This document shows, piece by piece, positions 51,442 to 61,136 of a stretch of 64,000 bases of DNA. The stretch is from contig NZ_JAAORF010000002.1 in the NCBI RefSeq assembly GCF_017696275.1, positions 1 to 64,000 on the forward strand, given 5' to 3'. The notes beneath the pieces are model-generated. The model searched no databases. It was not told the DNA's origin and worked only from the letters and a program-made list of their open reading frames with translations. The stretch comes from Prochlorococcus marinus XMU1405 (lineage in GTDB: Bacteria; Cyanobacteriota; Cyanobacteriia; PCC-6307; Cyanobiaceae). The position numbers were made by a program, and so were the translations under genes. The stretch's first letter is position 1. Each line of letters opens with the position of its first letter.

Positions 51442-53928
51442 TTAATCACTATATTTTTTTATAAGTTTTTCTACTCTTTTTTCTATTGGTTCATTGCTTA
51501 AAGTATTTTTAAGTCTTTCAACTAATAAAGGAAAAGCAAAAGGAGTTGGAGTTCTTATCTCGTTTAATAGCATTTTTAAATTTTTTAATCTTTCTAATGA
51601 TTTAGATATTCTTTTATTTTCTAATTGATATTCTTTAACTTCTTGATGCGATTGTTTTATCAAAAGATGGCCTTCTTCATATTTAGTGAAGACATCGTAG
51701 AAAAGACTTGAACTTATTTGAAGTTGAGAAGAAGTTTTTGTTTTGGTTGGATTATTTTGATTTACTAGTCCACTTATCTGGGCAATATTTTTAAATCTAC
51801 GTTTTGTTAATTCTGAAAAATTAATTGCATTTTCTAGATCTTTCTCTAATTTTTTGTTATCCAAAAAATAATCAGCTTCTTTTTTAATTATGGAAAAATC
51901 ATAATCTTCTGAGGTAGTTAAGCTGAATCCAAAATCATTAGCAGCAATACTAAATGTAGTTTGTTTTAATTTTGCTAATCTTAAAGCCCATAGAAATGCA
52001 ATTCCTTCATTTACAAATTTGCCGTCAAGTGTAAAAACAAAAAGATTTGATAAATCCTTGGTTTTGTATATTTCTATAAGAAATTCATCTTTCTTTGGAA
52101 TATTTGAAAGAAACTGTTGTTTCTTCAATATTGGGCGTAATGAATTTAGTTCTGGGTTCAAGTAATAATAATTTTCTGATTCATTGCATATATCTATTTC
52201 TTTTCTCAAACTTTCACAAAGTAGATCAGAAATTGCCATTTGACCTCCAACCCATGCAGGAATGAGAGAGCTTTTTTTTGTTGATTTTTTAACGTATAAA
52301 ATCATATCTCTGATTCTTATAAATTGAAGCATTTTACCAGCAAAGTAAAAGGTATCTCCAGGATTTAATTTTGAGGCAAAATTCTCTTCTAAATTTCCTA
52401 AGGATTTCCCTTTCATATATTTAACATTCACAAATTTATCGCTTGTTATTGTCCCAATATTGAACTTATGTATTCTTATTAAAGATTTGTCTTTAACAAA
52501 ATATTTAAAGTTTTCATTATTATTTTTTGATTTTTCTTTAATTATCTTTTTATATTTTGGGTATGCTCTAAGACATTTTCCTCCATATTCCAAAAAGTCA
52601 AGACACCAATTCCAATCTTGATCTTTTAAGTTTCTATAACTCCAACAACTTTTAATTCTTTCTTTCTCAATTTTCGGATCAAAGCCATTTCCGCATGCCA
52701 AACTTATTAGATGTTGAAGAAGTACATCATAAGATAATTCAGGAAGTCTAATTTCCTCAGATATACCACTTTTTATTATTCTTCTCATTGCACTAATCTC
52801 AAATAACTCCAAAGAATTAGTAGGCATAAAAATTATTTTTGATTTCCCGCCTGGTCTATGAGCACTTCTTCCCGCTCTTTGGATAAGTCTAGCTAAATTC
52901 TTTGCACTACCAATTTGAACTATTTGATCTACAGGTTGGAAGTCAACTCCCAAATCTAAAGAGCTGGTGCAGACTACCCATTTTATTAATCCGTCTTTAA
53001 CTCCTTCTTCAACTCTTTTTCTATCTTCTTTATCGAGGGAGCCGTGATGAAGTGCGATTTTGTCTTCCATCTCTGGCAGAAAAAATTTAAGACATTGATA
53101 CCATCTTTCAGATTGGTTTCTTGTATTGGTGAATAATAAGGTGCTTTTATTTTTATCTAGGATTTTTAAAAGTGAAGAATGACTTCTGATTCCTAGATGG
53201 CCACTCCATGGAAAAGTCGTTTCCTCCTCTGGCAAAACGCTTATAATTTCTATCTCTTTTTGGATATTTGTACTTACAATTTTGGGTTTAATAGCGCTCA
53301 TTCCAACTATTGCTCTTGCTGCTTCTTCAATATTTCCAATAGTTGCAGACATTGCCCAAATTTGTAAATTTTTTATATTACCTCTTAGCCAACTTAAAGA
53401 TAACTCGCACTGGTTTCCTCTTTTACTACCCATCAATTCATGCCATTCATCAATAATTATTGATGACAACTCCTTGAACAGATTATTAGATTCTTTATTA
53501 GAAAGTAAAAGAGATAAAGACTCTGGAGTGGTAATAAGAATATTAGGTGGTTTAGCTAGTTGCTTTTTCTTTTCATATGGGGTTGTATCGCCGTTCCTAA
53601 TTTCAACAGTGATTTCTTTATTAAAATGCAAAGCTGCTAATTGTATGGATTTTTTTAAATCTCTACTTAGTGCTTTTAAAGGAGTTATTAATAATATATT
53701 CACACTTTTATTATTTTTGGGATCTTCTATCTTTGATAGAGGTCCCATTAATGCAGCATAAGTTTTGCCGCATCCAGTAGGAACTTGTATTATTCCACTC
53801 TCTCCATTTAAAAATGCTTCCCAAGATTCGATCTGATAGGGTAGTGGCTCCCATCCATTTGTGGAGAAAAACTGTTTAATTTTAAAAATTAAATTATTTT
53901 GCTTATTATTTTTCGCAATATTTTTCAT
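51442..53928 (-). CDS. Ligase-associated DEXH-box helicase (Lhr-core type)
   Basis: The 828-residue superfamily-2 helicase has Walker A QVPTGCGKTYAAL, DEXH box IIDEWHELMGSKRG, motif III MSATIGN, and motif VI QRAGRSAHRPGG. After the two RecA domains come the winged-helix and Lhr-specific C-terminal domains. Homologues translocate 3' to 5' on DNA. It overlaps the ligase gene by one base (TAATG), so expression is coupled. Confidence 0.92.
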   Translation of the reverse strand: MKNIAKNNKQNNLIFKIKQFFSTNGWEPLPYQIESWEAFLNGESGIIQVPTGCGKTYAALMGPLSKIEDPKNNKSVNILLITPLKALSRDLKKSIQLAALHFNKEITVEIRNGDTTPYEKKKQLAKPPNILITTPESLSLLLSNKESNNLFKELSSIIIDEWHELMGSKRGNQCELSLSWLRGNIKNLQIWAMSATIGNIEEAARAIVGMSAIKPKIVSTNIQKEIEIISVLPEEETTFPWSGHLGIRSHSSLLKILDKNKSTLLFTNTRNQSERWYQCLKFFLPEMEDKIALHHGSLDKEDRKRVEEGVKDGLIKWVVCTSSLDLGVDFQPVDQIVQIGSAKNLARLIQRAGRSAHRPGGKSKIIFMPTNSLELFEISAMRRIIKSGISEEIRLPELSYDVLLQHLISLACGNGFDPKIEKERIKSCWSYRNLKDQDWNWCLDFLEYGGKCLRAYPKYKKIIKEKSKNNNENFKYFVKDKSLIRIHKFNIGTITSDKFVNVKYMKGKSLGNLEENFASKLNPGDTFYFAGKMLQFIRIRDMILYVKKSTKKSSLIPAWVGGQMAISDLLCESLRKEIDICNESENYYYLNPELNSLRPILKKQQFLSNIPKKDEFLIEIYKTKDLSNLFVFTLDGKFVNEGIAFLWALRLAKLKQTTFSIAANDFGFSLTTSEDYDFSIIKKEADYFLDNKKLEKDLENAINFSELTKRRFKNIAQISGLVNQNNPTKTKTSSQLQISSSLFYDVFTKYEEGHLLIKQSHQEVKEYQLENKRISKSLERLKNLKMLLNEIRTPTPFAFPLLVERLKNTLSNEPIEKRVEKLIKKYSD

Positions 53929-55565
53929 TATATTTTTTTCATTAGTTCATAAGCATTCTCTAGGCTATCTGCATCATTAATTTTTTTATCTTTTCTCCAT
54001 TTAGTAATTCTTGGAAATCGTACTGCTATGCCTGACTTATGACGTTTAGAAATTTGTATTTTCTCAAAAGATATTTCGAATACCATTTCTGGTTTTAACG
54101 ATCGAACAGGACCAAATTTTTCTATTGTATTTTTTCTTATCCATTTATCTAGCTCTTTAATCTCAATATTGGTTAAACCAGAATATGCACTTGCAAATTT
54201 AATTAATTCTTTGTCTTTCCATAATGCAAAACTGTAATCTGTATACAGACCAGCTCTTCTACCGCTGCCGCCCTTAGCGTAAATTAGAACAGCATCCAGT
54301 TGCATAGGATTAACTTTATATTTCCACCAAATACCTTTCTTTCTTCCAGAAGAGTATATAGAAGTTTTTTTCTTAATTATTAACCCTTCAGTATTATTTT
54401 CTCGAGATTTTTCTTTATAAGTTAAAGCATCAGGCCAATCTTTAGGAAAGATTAAATCACATATTTTGAAAATATCAGAGATATTATTCTCAGTTTTAAT
54501 TTGCCATTTTGAAAAATATTTTTCTAGCTTAATTCTTCTATTTTGTAATTTAATTTCTCTTATATCTCTCCCATTAATTTCTAAAAGATCATAAGCAATA
54601 AAAATAATTGGATATTTTATTTGTATTGATCTAGTGGGAGATTTTCTATTTATTCTTTTTTGAAGTAAAGCAAAATCAAAGGCAATTTGTTCTTTAAAAT
54701 TCCAAACTAATAATTCCCCATCAAGAACAAAATCATCTTTTATATATGAAATTTTCTCTACTAATTCTGGGAAAGATTCATTTACTAATTCTTGCCCTCT
54801 TGTCCATAACGAAACATTGCCTGATCTTTTAATTAATTGCATCCTTATACCGTCGTATTTCCATTCAAATTGAAAATCATTTATTGAATTTTTGAAGATT
54901 TTATCTTCAATAGTATTTGCTAGAAGAAATGGAAATGGTTTTGAATTTAACTCTTGAAGATTGATATTCTTTTTAATTAAAAATTCATATGAATCAACTG
55001 AAGGTTTAAAATCACCCATCAATCTATGAGAAATAATCTCTTCCTCAATATTAATTAGTTTTGATATTGATTTTGTGATTAATCCGATAGAGACTCCTAC
55101 TCTAAAAGTTCCTGTAAGAATTTTATTAAATATTAGATGATTATCTTCTGGTAATGTTTCCCAAAGATTTTTAATTTCTAAATTTTTCTCCTCCTCATTA
55201 AGTTTTGATAATGCAGGTATTGTTTCGCTTAATAATTCATTGAGGCTTATATTTGATAATTTCTTTTTTCTAGAATTAGTTTTATTTTTAAGTAATAACG
55301 TTATTACCTCAGCAGAATCACCAACTTTTAAATAACATGTATCAATTAACCATTGAGGATATTCATATATTTGAGAAAAAAGATTTTTTAAATACCTTCC
55401 ACTAATGAATCTCTTATTACTTTTTCCAGTTAGTAAATATATTGCCCATGAATTATCTATTGGATCATTAGATAAAAAATAATTCTTTAAAACTTCAATT
55501 TTATTATTTGTACTATTAATTGAATCTAGATCGCCAAATAATTCTGAAAACTTTTTTAAGCTCAT
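53928..55565 (-). CDS. ATP-dependent DNA ligase (ligase-associated module)
   Basis: The 545-residue protein has an N-terminal helical DNA-binding domain, the nucleotidyl motif EWKYDGIRMQL, FVLDGELLVW, GLIIKKKTSIY and WWKYK at the start of the OB domain. This is the ATP ligase type found next to Lhr-core, PdeM and the MBL exonuclease. The replicative NAD ligase is not in the window; the LigA-like protein at 33458 is only a fragment. It begins two bases after the exonuclease gene. Confidence 0.93.
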   Translation of the reverse strand: MSLKKFSELFGDLDSINSTNNKIEVLKNYFLSNDPIDNSWAIYLLTGKSNKRFISGRYLKNLFSQIYEYPQWLIDTCYLKVGDSAEVITLLLKNKTNSRKKKLSNISLNELLSETIPALSKLNEEEKNLEIKNLWETLPEDNHLIFNKILTGTFRVGVSIGLITKSISKLINIEEEIISHRLMGDFKPSVDSYEFLIKKNINLQELNSKPFPFLLANTIEDKIFKNSINDFQFEWKYDGIRMQLIKRSGNVSLWTRGQELVNESFPELVEKISYIKDDFVLDGELLVWNFKEQIAFDFALLQKRINRKSPTRSIQIKYPIIFIAYDLLEINGRDIREIKLQNRRIKLEKYFSKWQIKTENNISDIFKICDLIFPKDWPDALTYKEKSRENNTEGLIIKKKTSIYSSGRKKGIWWKYKVNPMQLDAVLIYAKGGSGRRAGLYTDYSFALWKDKELIKFASAYSGLTNIEIKELDKWIRKNTIEKFGPVRSLKPEMVFEISFEKIQISKRHKSGIAVRFPRITKWRKDKKINDADSLENAYELMKKI

Positions 55566-55567
55566 AT

Positions 55568-56554
55568 TTATTTACCGAATAAAAGGACATTTATTGATTC
55601 CTTTTCAACTAAATATTTACTTAAGGCTTCACTATCTCCATGATGAAAAAATACATTTTTTGCTTCAGACTTTTTTACTACTTCCAGAATTCCATCCCAA
55701 TCGGCATGATCAGAGATTGCGAATCCTTTATCATATCCTGATCTTTTTCTTAGAGCTCTTATTGACATCCATCCACTCGCGAAAGCTGTTTGAATGTTTT
55801 TGAAATTTTTTAGATAGGAGCCCTTACTTAAAGATGGCGGTAATAATATTAGACTTCCTTTAAGTTCATCTATCTTTTTTTTATTTTCAATTTTTATAGT
55901 ATCTTTAATATCAATTCCAAGTTCCCTATAACTATTGTTCATTTTGTGAATACTGCCATGGGAATAAATATTACCTTTAAAATTTGTTTGACTAATTTCG
56001 TTTAACAATCTCTGAGCTTTTCCAAGTGAATAGCAGAAAAGTAAAGAAGTTTTTTCTGGTGAATTAGTTATCCATTTTGAAATATCATTTGCTATTTTAC
56101 TACTCTCATCCCACTTAAATATTGGCAAACCAAAAGTACATTCGCTTATTAAATAATCAGTTTTTACTATTTCATATTGTTTGCAAGTCTGATCTTTTTG
56201 AAGCTTAAAGTCACCTGAAATTAGCCATTTTTCTTCAGCAAAAATAAACCTTATTTGACTAGATCCAAGGATGTGACCTGATGGATGAAAAGAAATATTA
56301 ATGCCATTTATCTTAAATTCTTCTTCATATTCAAAAGTCTTAATTTTGATATTATCTCCAACTCTTTCTTTAAGGAGTATCGCAGTTTCCTTAGTAGAAA
56401 TGTATTCTTCACAGCCAAATGTAAAGTGATCAAAATGAGCATGAGTTATTAATGCCTTTTTTACTGGCTTGCTTGGATCAATCCAAATATCAGCAAGTTC
56501 ACAATAAAGATTTCCATCTTTATATCTAATTAAATATTCTTGTTTGGTTCTCAA
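55568..56554 (-). CDS. Ligase-associated MBL-fold exonuclease
   Basis: The 328-residue metallo-beta-lactamase/beta-CASP protein has the metal motif THAHFDHFTFG (H-H-DH), FHPSGHILGSSQIRF, SGDFK, and late motifs SDHADWDGI and FFHHGDSEAL. It resembles SNM1/CPSF nucleases and is the first gene of the four-gene repair operon. Confidence 0.9.
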   Translation of the reverse strand: MRTKQEYLIRYKDGNLYCELADIWIDPSKPVKKALITHAHFDHFTFGCEEYISTKETAILLKERVGDNIKIKTFEYEEEFKINGINISFHPSGHILGSSQIRFIFAEEKWLISGDFKLQKDQTCKQYEIVKTDYLISECTFGLPIFKWDESSKIANDISKWITNSPEKTSLLFCYSLGKAQRLLNEISQTNFKGNIYSHGSIHKMNNSYRELGIDIKDTIKIENKKKIDELKGSLILLPPSLSKGSYLKNFKNIQTAFASGWMSIRALRKRSGYDKGFAISDHADWDGILEVVKKSEAKNVFFHHGDSEALSKYLVEKESINVLLFGK

Positions 56555-56589
56555 AACTACATCTCTTACAATGAAGTTAATTTAGCTAA

Positions 56590-57003
56590 TTATGCCCAAG
56601 CTTGTTTTGATAAAGCTATGGCTGAAATTGTTAGTAAAGCAATAACTACAAATTTGTTGCTCCAATTAATCATGAATGAACTAATTTTGTTGAAAGTAAC
56701 TCTTTTAGATGGCACAATCTTTTTTTTATTCATAATGTGATGATTTTTATTATTTTCTAAGTAATTTAAATTTTTAATCTCATTTATTAATTTAGATTCG
56801 CAAGTTGAGAGTTGTTCTACTTGATTTAATAAATCAATATCTTCTGGTTTTAATAAAGAATTTAATTCTTTAATTTGCCTTTCGTTTTTCACAAGAAATT
56901 CATTAACTATCTCATCTGTCCCTAACCCCTTCTTTATATTTAAAAGAATATCATCTCTTTCCCAAGATTTTTCAAGGGAATTTAAAATTTTGCTTAAGCT
57001 CAT
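56590..57003 (-). CDS. 137-residue protein with C-terminal membrane anchor
   Basis: A helical, acidic N-terminal region (ILNSLEKSWERDDILLNIKK) is followed by a polar linker and one C-terminal membrane helix (FVVIALLTISAIALSKQAWA). Tail-anchored layout; function is unknown. It lies just upstream of the exonuclease gene on the same strand. Confidence 0.6.
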   Translation of the reverse strand: MSLSKILNSLEKSWERDDILLNIKKGLGTDEIVNEFLVKNERQIKELNSLLKPEDIDLLNQVEQLSTCESKLINEIKNLNYLENNKNHHIMNKKKIVPSKRVTFNKISSFMINWSNKFVVIALLTISAIALSKQAWA

Positions 57004-57087
57004 TTTAAGTATTTTTACTTATGATAAATTATTATTTTTTTCTTCTGTGGCTTATTCCTTTAAGTAAACAAAAAAAATTATTTTTAT

Positions 57088-57369
57088 TTAAGATTTACGA
57101 ATAAGTCTGTTAGCAAAATATTTTATTTTTACCTTTTCTGCAATTTTTTTAGAACTACTTTTAGTTTTAACTTTATTTAAATTGATCACTTCATCTGACA
57201 CATTTTTGCCCGTTTTGAAATAACTTTTAATTTTTTCTAATTCTTCTTTATTTAATCTTTTAGTTGCACCTTTTGCATTGATTCCAAGTTTCTTACAGGC
57301 TAATAATATTCTATTGCTTTCAACATTTAGATCTTTGGCAATACTGAAAATAGGAGTGTTTATAGACAT
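57088..57369 (-). CDS. Stand-alone IF2-N-domain-like protein
   Basis: The 93-residue protein starts with the small helical domain normally at the N-terminus of translation initiation factor IF-2: FSIAKDLNVESNRILLACKK, LGINAKGATKRLNKEELEKI. A lysine/serine-rich basic tail follows. The GTPase part is absent, so it is not infB. RNA or ribosome binding is a reasonable guess. Confidence 0.75.
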   Translation of the reverse strand: MSINTPIFSIAKDLNVESNRILLACKKLGINAKGATKRLNKEELEKIKSYFKTGKNVSDEVINLNKVKTKSSSKKIAEKVKIKYFANRLIRKS

Positions 57370-57466
57370 TACTTCCCTAGCTATTGTATGTACTATCCAT
57401 AATATATTTATAAATTAGAAATTAAAAATATTTTAACTATTATTAATTTCATGATTTTTTGTTTAA

Positions 57467-58786
57467 TTAGGCTACTTCATCTTCGAAATTAGTTAAAGCA
57501 TTAAACTTTGTTTGCATGGTTGGGTTATTTCTTGTTAATTTCTTTACTGTTAAATCTTGAGATTTGCTGTCAGCGGATAAAAGATGTTTTTTCGAGAGAA
57601 TTAAAGCCTCTTTAGTTTTTTGTAAATGGGTTATTGATTTATCAATTTCTGAAATTGCATCATTAAATCTATCTTGGGCAAGTGAAACATTTTTGCCAAC
57701 AGCATTTTTAAATTGCTCAAGAGTAGTTTCAAAATTAGTAATATCGTAATTCTCACGTTTCATTAAATCAATTTGTGCTTTGTATTTTAAGCTTTCCATG
57801 GATGCATTTCTTAGCAGAGAAATAATTGGCAAGAAAAATTGAGGTCTTATTACATACATCTTTTGAAATCTATGAGACACATCTACTATCCCTGAATTAT
57901 ATAGTTCACTATCTGGTTCTAGAAGCGATACGAGAACTGCATACTCACAAGATTTTTGCCTTCTATCTTTATCTAATTCTTTAAAAAATTCTTCGTTTTT
58001 TCTTTTATTAGTTGAATTATAACTTTCGTTCTTCATCTCAAACATTATGGATACGACTTCGGTTTTATTTTCATCAAATTCTCTAAATATATAGTCACCT
58101 TTACTTCCAGAAGTGGCATCATTATCCTTTTCGAAATATGAGTTTTTAAATGCAGAGGCACGATTAAGATTAAATTGGGTTTCGCAATGGATTTCTAAGG
58201 TTTCTCCAACCATCTTTGTTGATAATCTAGATTTCATTTCTCTAAGCTCCTGTATAGTTAGGTCCCTTTCACTAATTTTGCTTTTAAACTTTTCTTCAAT
58301 TAATTTTTCATTGATTGAATGTTCAAGTCTCATCTTTTCAATGGAATTTGATAGTAATGAGTTCTCTTTCTCTAAATTAGTAATAGCTTCATTGACTTTG
58401 TTTTTTAAAGATAGTTCTGAAATTATAGATTGTTTTTTAATTTCATCCTTTAACTTGTTTAATTCATTATTCAGAGAATTGATTTTATTCGATGCTTGAT
58501 TTTTTAAATCATTCAGAGCATTTGTTTTCTTTTCTTCAGCTATGTTTAATTGAGATTCAAGAGTTTGGATCTGAGAATCTTTAATTTGATTTTGCTCTAT
58601 TAACTTTATTTTTAATTCGCTCTTTAAAATTTCCAAAGCTTTTTTATTATCTTCTTGAGCCAAAAGAAGTCTTTCTTTTATTTGTTTGTTAAATTCCTCA
58701 TCTTTTATCTGATGAAGTATTTCTTCAAAGCTGCTGGGATCGATTCGGAAAGTTTTGCCGCATGAGGGACATTTAATATCTTTCAT
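57467..58786 (-). CDS. DUF2130 protein
   Basis: The 439-residue protein has an N-terminal zinc-ribbon half (IKCPSCGKTF), a long coiled coil (about 30-185) and a C-terminal DUF2130 domain (MVGETLEIHCETQFNLNRAS, DYIFREFDENKTEVVSIMFE and YAVLVSLLEPDSELYN). The domain resembles restriction-endonuclease-like folds and occurs in many bacteria. A nuclease or DNA-associated role is only suspected. Confidence 0.85.
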   Translation of the reverse strand: MKDIKCPSCGKTFRIDPSSFEEILHQIKDEEFNKQIKERLLLAQEDNKKALEILKSELKIKLIEQNQIKDSQIQTLESQLNIAEEKKTNALNDLKNQASNKINSLNNELNKLKDEIKKQSIISELSLKNKVNEAITNLEKENSLLSNSIEKMRLEHSINEKLIEEKFKSKISERDLTIQELREMKSRLSTKMVGETLEIHCETQFNLNRASAFKNSYFEKDNDATSGSKGDYIFREFDENKTEVVSIMFEMKNESYNSTNKRKNEEFFKELDKDRRQKSCEYAVLVSLLEPDSELYNSGIVDVSHRFQKMYVIRPQFFLPIISLLRNASMESLKYKAQIDLMKRENYDITNFETTLEQFKNAVGKNVSLAQDRFNDAISEIDKSITHLQKTKEALILSKKHLLSADSKSQDLTVKKLTRNNPTMQTKFNALTNFEDEVA

Positions 58787-58915
58787 TTTTAATTAAAAAA
58801 TTAATATTAGAAAGGATTTAATATTCTAATTATGTAAAAAGAATATTATTCTTGACTAAGAATAAACAATGATCCAATGTTATGCATAAAAAATAAAATA
58901 ATTAATAAATGGAAG

Positions 58916-59284
58916 TTATATTAATCCAGATTCCTTAAGAATATTAATTTTATTTGCTAACTCAATATCTGCAGAAGATATTGAACGATCAAGTTTTTTT
59001 TGTGAAGAAACTGTGTAGCCACTATCATCGACAAATTCATCTTCAGCATCTTTTAAATGAATATTGTCATTTTGAACCTCTTTATATGTATCTGATTTAT
59101 ATGAATTTGATTTAATAATATTGCTATATCCAAAATTTGCAATTCCTCTGGCACCTAGGGCTTCTTCAACTAATATTCCAACAACTTTTGATCTACTTAT
59201 AGACTCGCTTTTGGATATTTCATCAATAATTTCAAGTACTCTTTTTCTAGGAAGATATCCTATCCTTTTTACTTTATTTTCCAT
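58916..59284 (-). CDS. 122-residue protein with ribbon-helix-helix-like N-terminus
   Basis: The start KRIGYLPRKRVLEIIDEISK, then SISRSKVVGILVEEALGARG, looks like a strand plus two helices of a ribbon-helix-helix DNA-binding fold. A low-complexity acidic linker and a C-terminal helix follow. It may be a small regulator. It is transcribed alone. Confidence 0.6.
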   Translation of the reverse strand: MENKVKRIGYLPRKRVLEIIDEISKSESISRSKVVGILVEEALGARGIANFGYSNIIKSNSYKSDTYKEVQNDNIHLKDAEDEFVDDSGYTVSSQKKLDRSISSADIELANKINILKESGLI

Positions 59285-59509
59285 GAAATTTTTCCTATGT
59301 CGTTATTGTAACACTTTTGTCAAATCTGATCATTTTTAGCGAACGCTATATTTGTTAAGTTACACAATGAAAGAAAGTATAATTTTAGATAATCTTCTAA
59401 GAAAGTTGTTTCTTAATTAAGTCATTAGGAACGACTTATACACTTCCAGTAATTATTCTTCGAAATTTAGGTTAAAATTTAAATATTTTTAATTTAAATA
59501 ACAAAACTT

Positions 59510-59710
59510 ATGAAAGGTAAACTCTATGACAATGCTGATAGCTTTGCTATGTCATTTGACGAGGAATGGGAAAATATAGATTGTGAGGATTTACGATTGA
59601 AGATAGATAAAGTATTTGAACTTTTATCAGATCACCCTTTTTTAGTCTCTAATCCAGAAAATGCAAGAAAGATGGCGGAATTTAGGATATTTTCATTAAA
59701 GAAATTTTAA
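59510..59710 (+). CDS. 66-residue acidic protein of unknown function
   Basis: It is a soluble, mostly helical protein (SFAMSFDEEWENIDCEDLRL and KIDKVFELLSDHPF). No domain is recognised. Confidence 0.55.
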   Translation: MKGKLYDNADSFAMSFDEEWENIDCEDLRLKIDKVFELLSDHPFLVSNPENARKMAEFRIFSLKKF

Positions 59711-59770
59711 TAATTTTTTTCTTTTAACTTTAATTTAATAATTTAAGTTTTTATAATTTACTCTCAAGAT

Positions 59771-59956
59771 TTACATATTTGGGGAATTGAAAAATCCCTT
59801 AGTATAAAGAAAAATTACTATACCTAATATTGGACCTATCCCAAATATAAAAAGTACTAATTTTGCAGAATTTTTTGTTTGACCCAACTCCTGATTTTTT
59901 TTAACTGAATTGGTTTGAATTTTTTTTGATTTTTTTTTACTTTTCATGTCTGACAT
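59771..59956 (-). CDS. Small membrane protein with basic N-terminus
   Basis: The frame opens at 59956; Met4 at 59947 is equally good. A lysine-rich N-terminus (MKSKKKSKKIQTNSVKKNQE) is followed by one membrane helix (LVLFIFGIGPILGIVIFLY). Function is unknown. Confidence 0.55.
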   Translation of the reverse strand: MSDMKSKKKSKKIQTNSVKKNQELGQTKNSAKLVLFIFGIGPILGIVIFLYTKGFFNSPNM

Positions 59957-60087
59957 ACTACTACATCGTAACTTTAAAAAAAAAGTTAATACGATGTTGA
60001 ATCCTTATGAATTTTCTAATTTAGTCAAATTTATCCAGGAATGATGAAAAACATAATAATGTATAATATTACCAATAAAAAGCAAAT

Positions 60088-60285
60088 ATGAGCGCGACTA
60101 AGAGAGAGGAGGTAAGTTCTCACCTAAGATACATTAGGCTAGAGCTTAGAGAGATGCATCAAATGCTTATAAAAGATGATTTGTTGCCAGATTTAAATGA
60201 AGCAAAGGAAGTACATGCACAATTAGATGCTCTACTGGATTTATTATCAGACAAAAAAGTAAAAAAGATAAAAAATCAATTTTAA
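60088..60285 (+). CDS. 65-residue helical-hairpin protein
   Basis: It is two charged helices (EEVSSHLRYIRLELREMHQM and LNEAKEVHAQLDALLDLLSD) joined by LLPD. The neighbouring convergent gene encodes a similar-sized helical protein. Function is unknown. Confidence 0.6.
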   Translation: MSATKREEVSSHLRYIRLELREMHQMLIKDDLLPDLNEAKEVHAQLDALLDLLSDKKVKKIKNQF

Positions 60286-60306
60286 AAATTAATTATTAAG
60301 AATAAA

Positions 60307-60501
60307 TTAAAGATAATTAGAGGCTGATTCTATTTTTTTGCGATTGTCATGCATCAGCTCTAATTCGTTATAAATTTCTTTAATCTGAATTTGTATTAGA
60401 TCAGTTGATTTTATATTGCCTAAAGCATCCATTGCTGAAAGAAGACTTTCCTTAGCTTCTATCAAATGTCTACATTCTTTACTGCCTGCTTCGTATGACA
60501 T
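60307..60501 (-). CDS. 64-residue helical protein
   Basis: Two helices (CRHLIEAKESLLSAMDALGN and IQIKEIYNELELMHDNRKKI) again suggest a helical hairpin. It is convergent with the gene at 60088 with a 21-base gap. Function is unknown. Confidence 0.6.
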   Translation of the reverse strand: MSYEAGSKECRHLIEAKESLLSAMDALGNIKSTDLIQIQIKEIYNELELMHDNRKKIESASNYL

Positions 60502-60618
60502 GATGTTTTATAAAAAAATTATTATCACAAATATAGAAAAAATTCTTCCGTATTGCTTGATACTCTTATTAAATGAAAGCTGATTATTGTTGCTAAGGAT
60601 ACATAATAAATAATTATT

Positions 60619-60825
60619 TTGATTAATATCAAAGAAAAACTAATGCAAGAAAATTTAAAAGATTTTGAATACTGTATTAAGTTAGCTATAGATAACGCAA
60701 AAAAAAGAATAAATCTTTTAGATGATCCTAATAAGAATTCTGTTTTAGAAGAATATAAAGAATGGATAAATGACGGTTTAAATAAGGATACAGTTTTACT
60801 CCTTAGAGAAGATCCTATTATCTAA
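60619..60825 (+). CDS. 68-residue helical protein
   Basis: The frame opens with TTG at 60619; ATG at residue 9 (60643) is an alternative. It is acidic and helical (DFEYCIKLAIDNAKKRINLL) and ends LLLREDPII. Function is unknown. Confidence 0.5.
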   Translation: MINIKEKLMQENLKDFEYCIKLAIDNAKKRINLLDDPNKNSVLEEYKEWINDGLNKDTVLLLREDPII

Positions 60826-60844
60826 ATTTGAAGTAACCCTTTTT

Positions 60845-60940
60845 TTAATTATTTGCATTTGAAGTAACTTTAAATAAGAAATAAAGGCTTAAAACAAAAC
60901 TTACTATAAGAAAAATAGTTAAAGAAGAAAAATTATTCAT
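60845..60940 (-). CDS. 31-residue single-pass membrane peptide
   Basis: It starts MNNFSSLTIFLIVSFVLSLY and ends with a short polar tail (VTSNANN). It is almost all membrane helix. Expression is unproven. Confidence 0.4.
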   Translation of the reverse strand: MNNFSSLTIFLIVSFVLSLYFLFKVTSNANN

Positions 60941-61136
60941 ACTTTTATCTATTTAGTTATTTGAACTATAACAGTTTTCTTTGTATTTTTCTTAGCATTC
61001 AGTTTTCTTCAAAAAGTAAAAAAATAAATTTTTTTAAAAATTTTTTTTCTAAAAAGATTTCTTTAGCTTTATATTTTTTTAATTTTTTAAAAATTAAATT
61101 AATCAAATATTCAGATTTTGAGTTCATAATGATTAG

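Noticed and set aside
60999-61127. Minus-strand 42-codon ORF after the lipoprotein gene
   Set aside because: Lys/Phe/Ile-rich low-complexity translation with no recognisable pattern; it could be real but cannot be supported.
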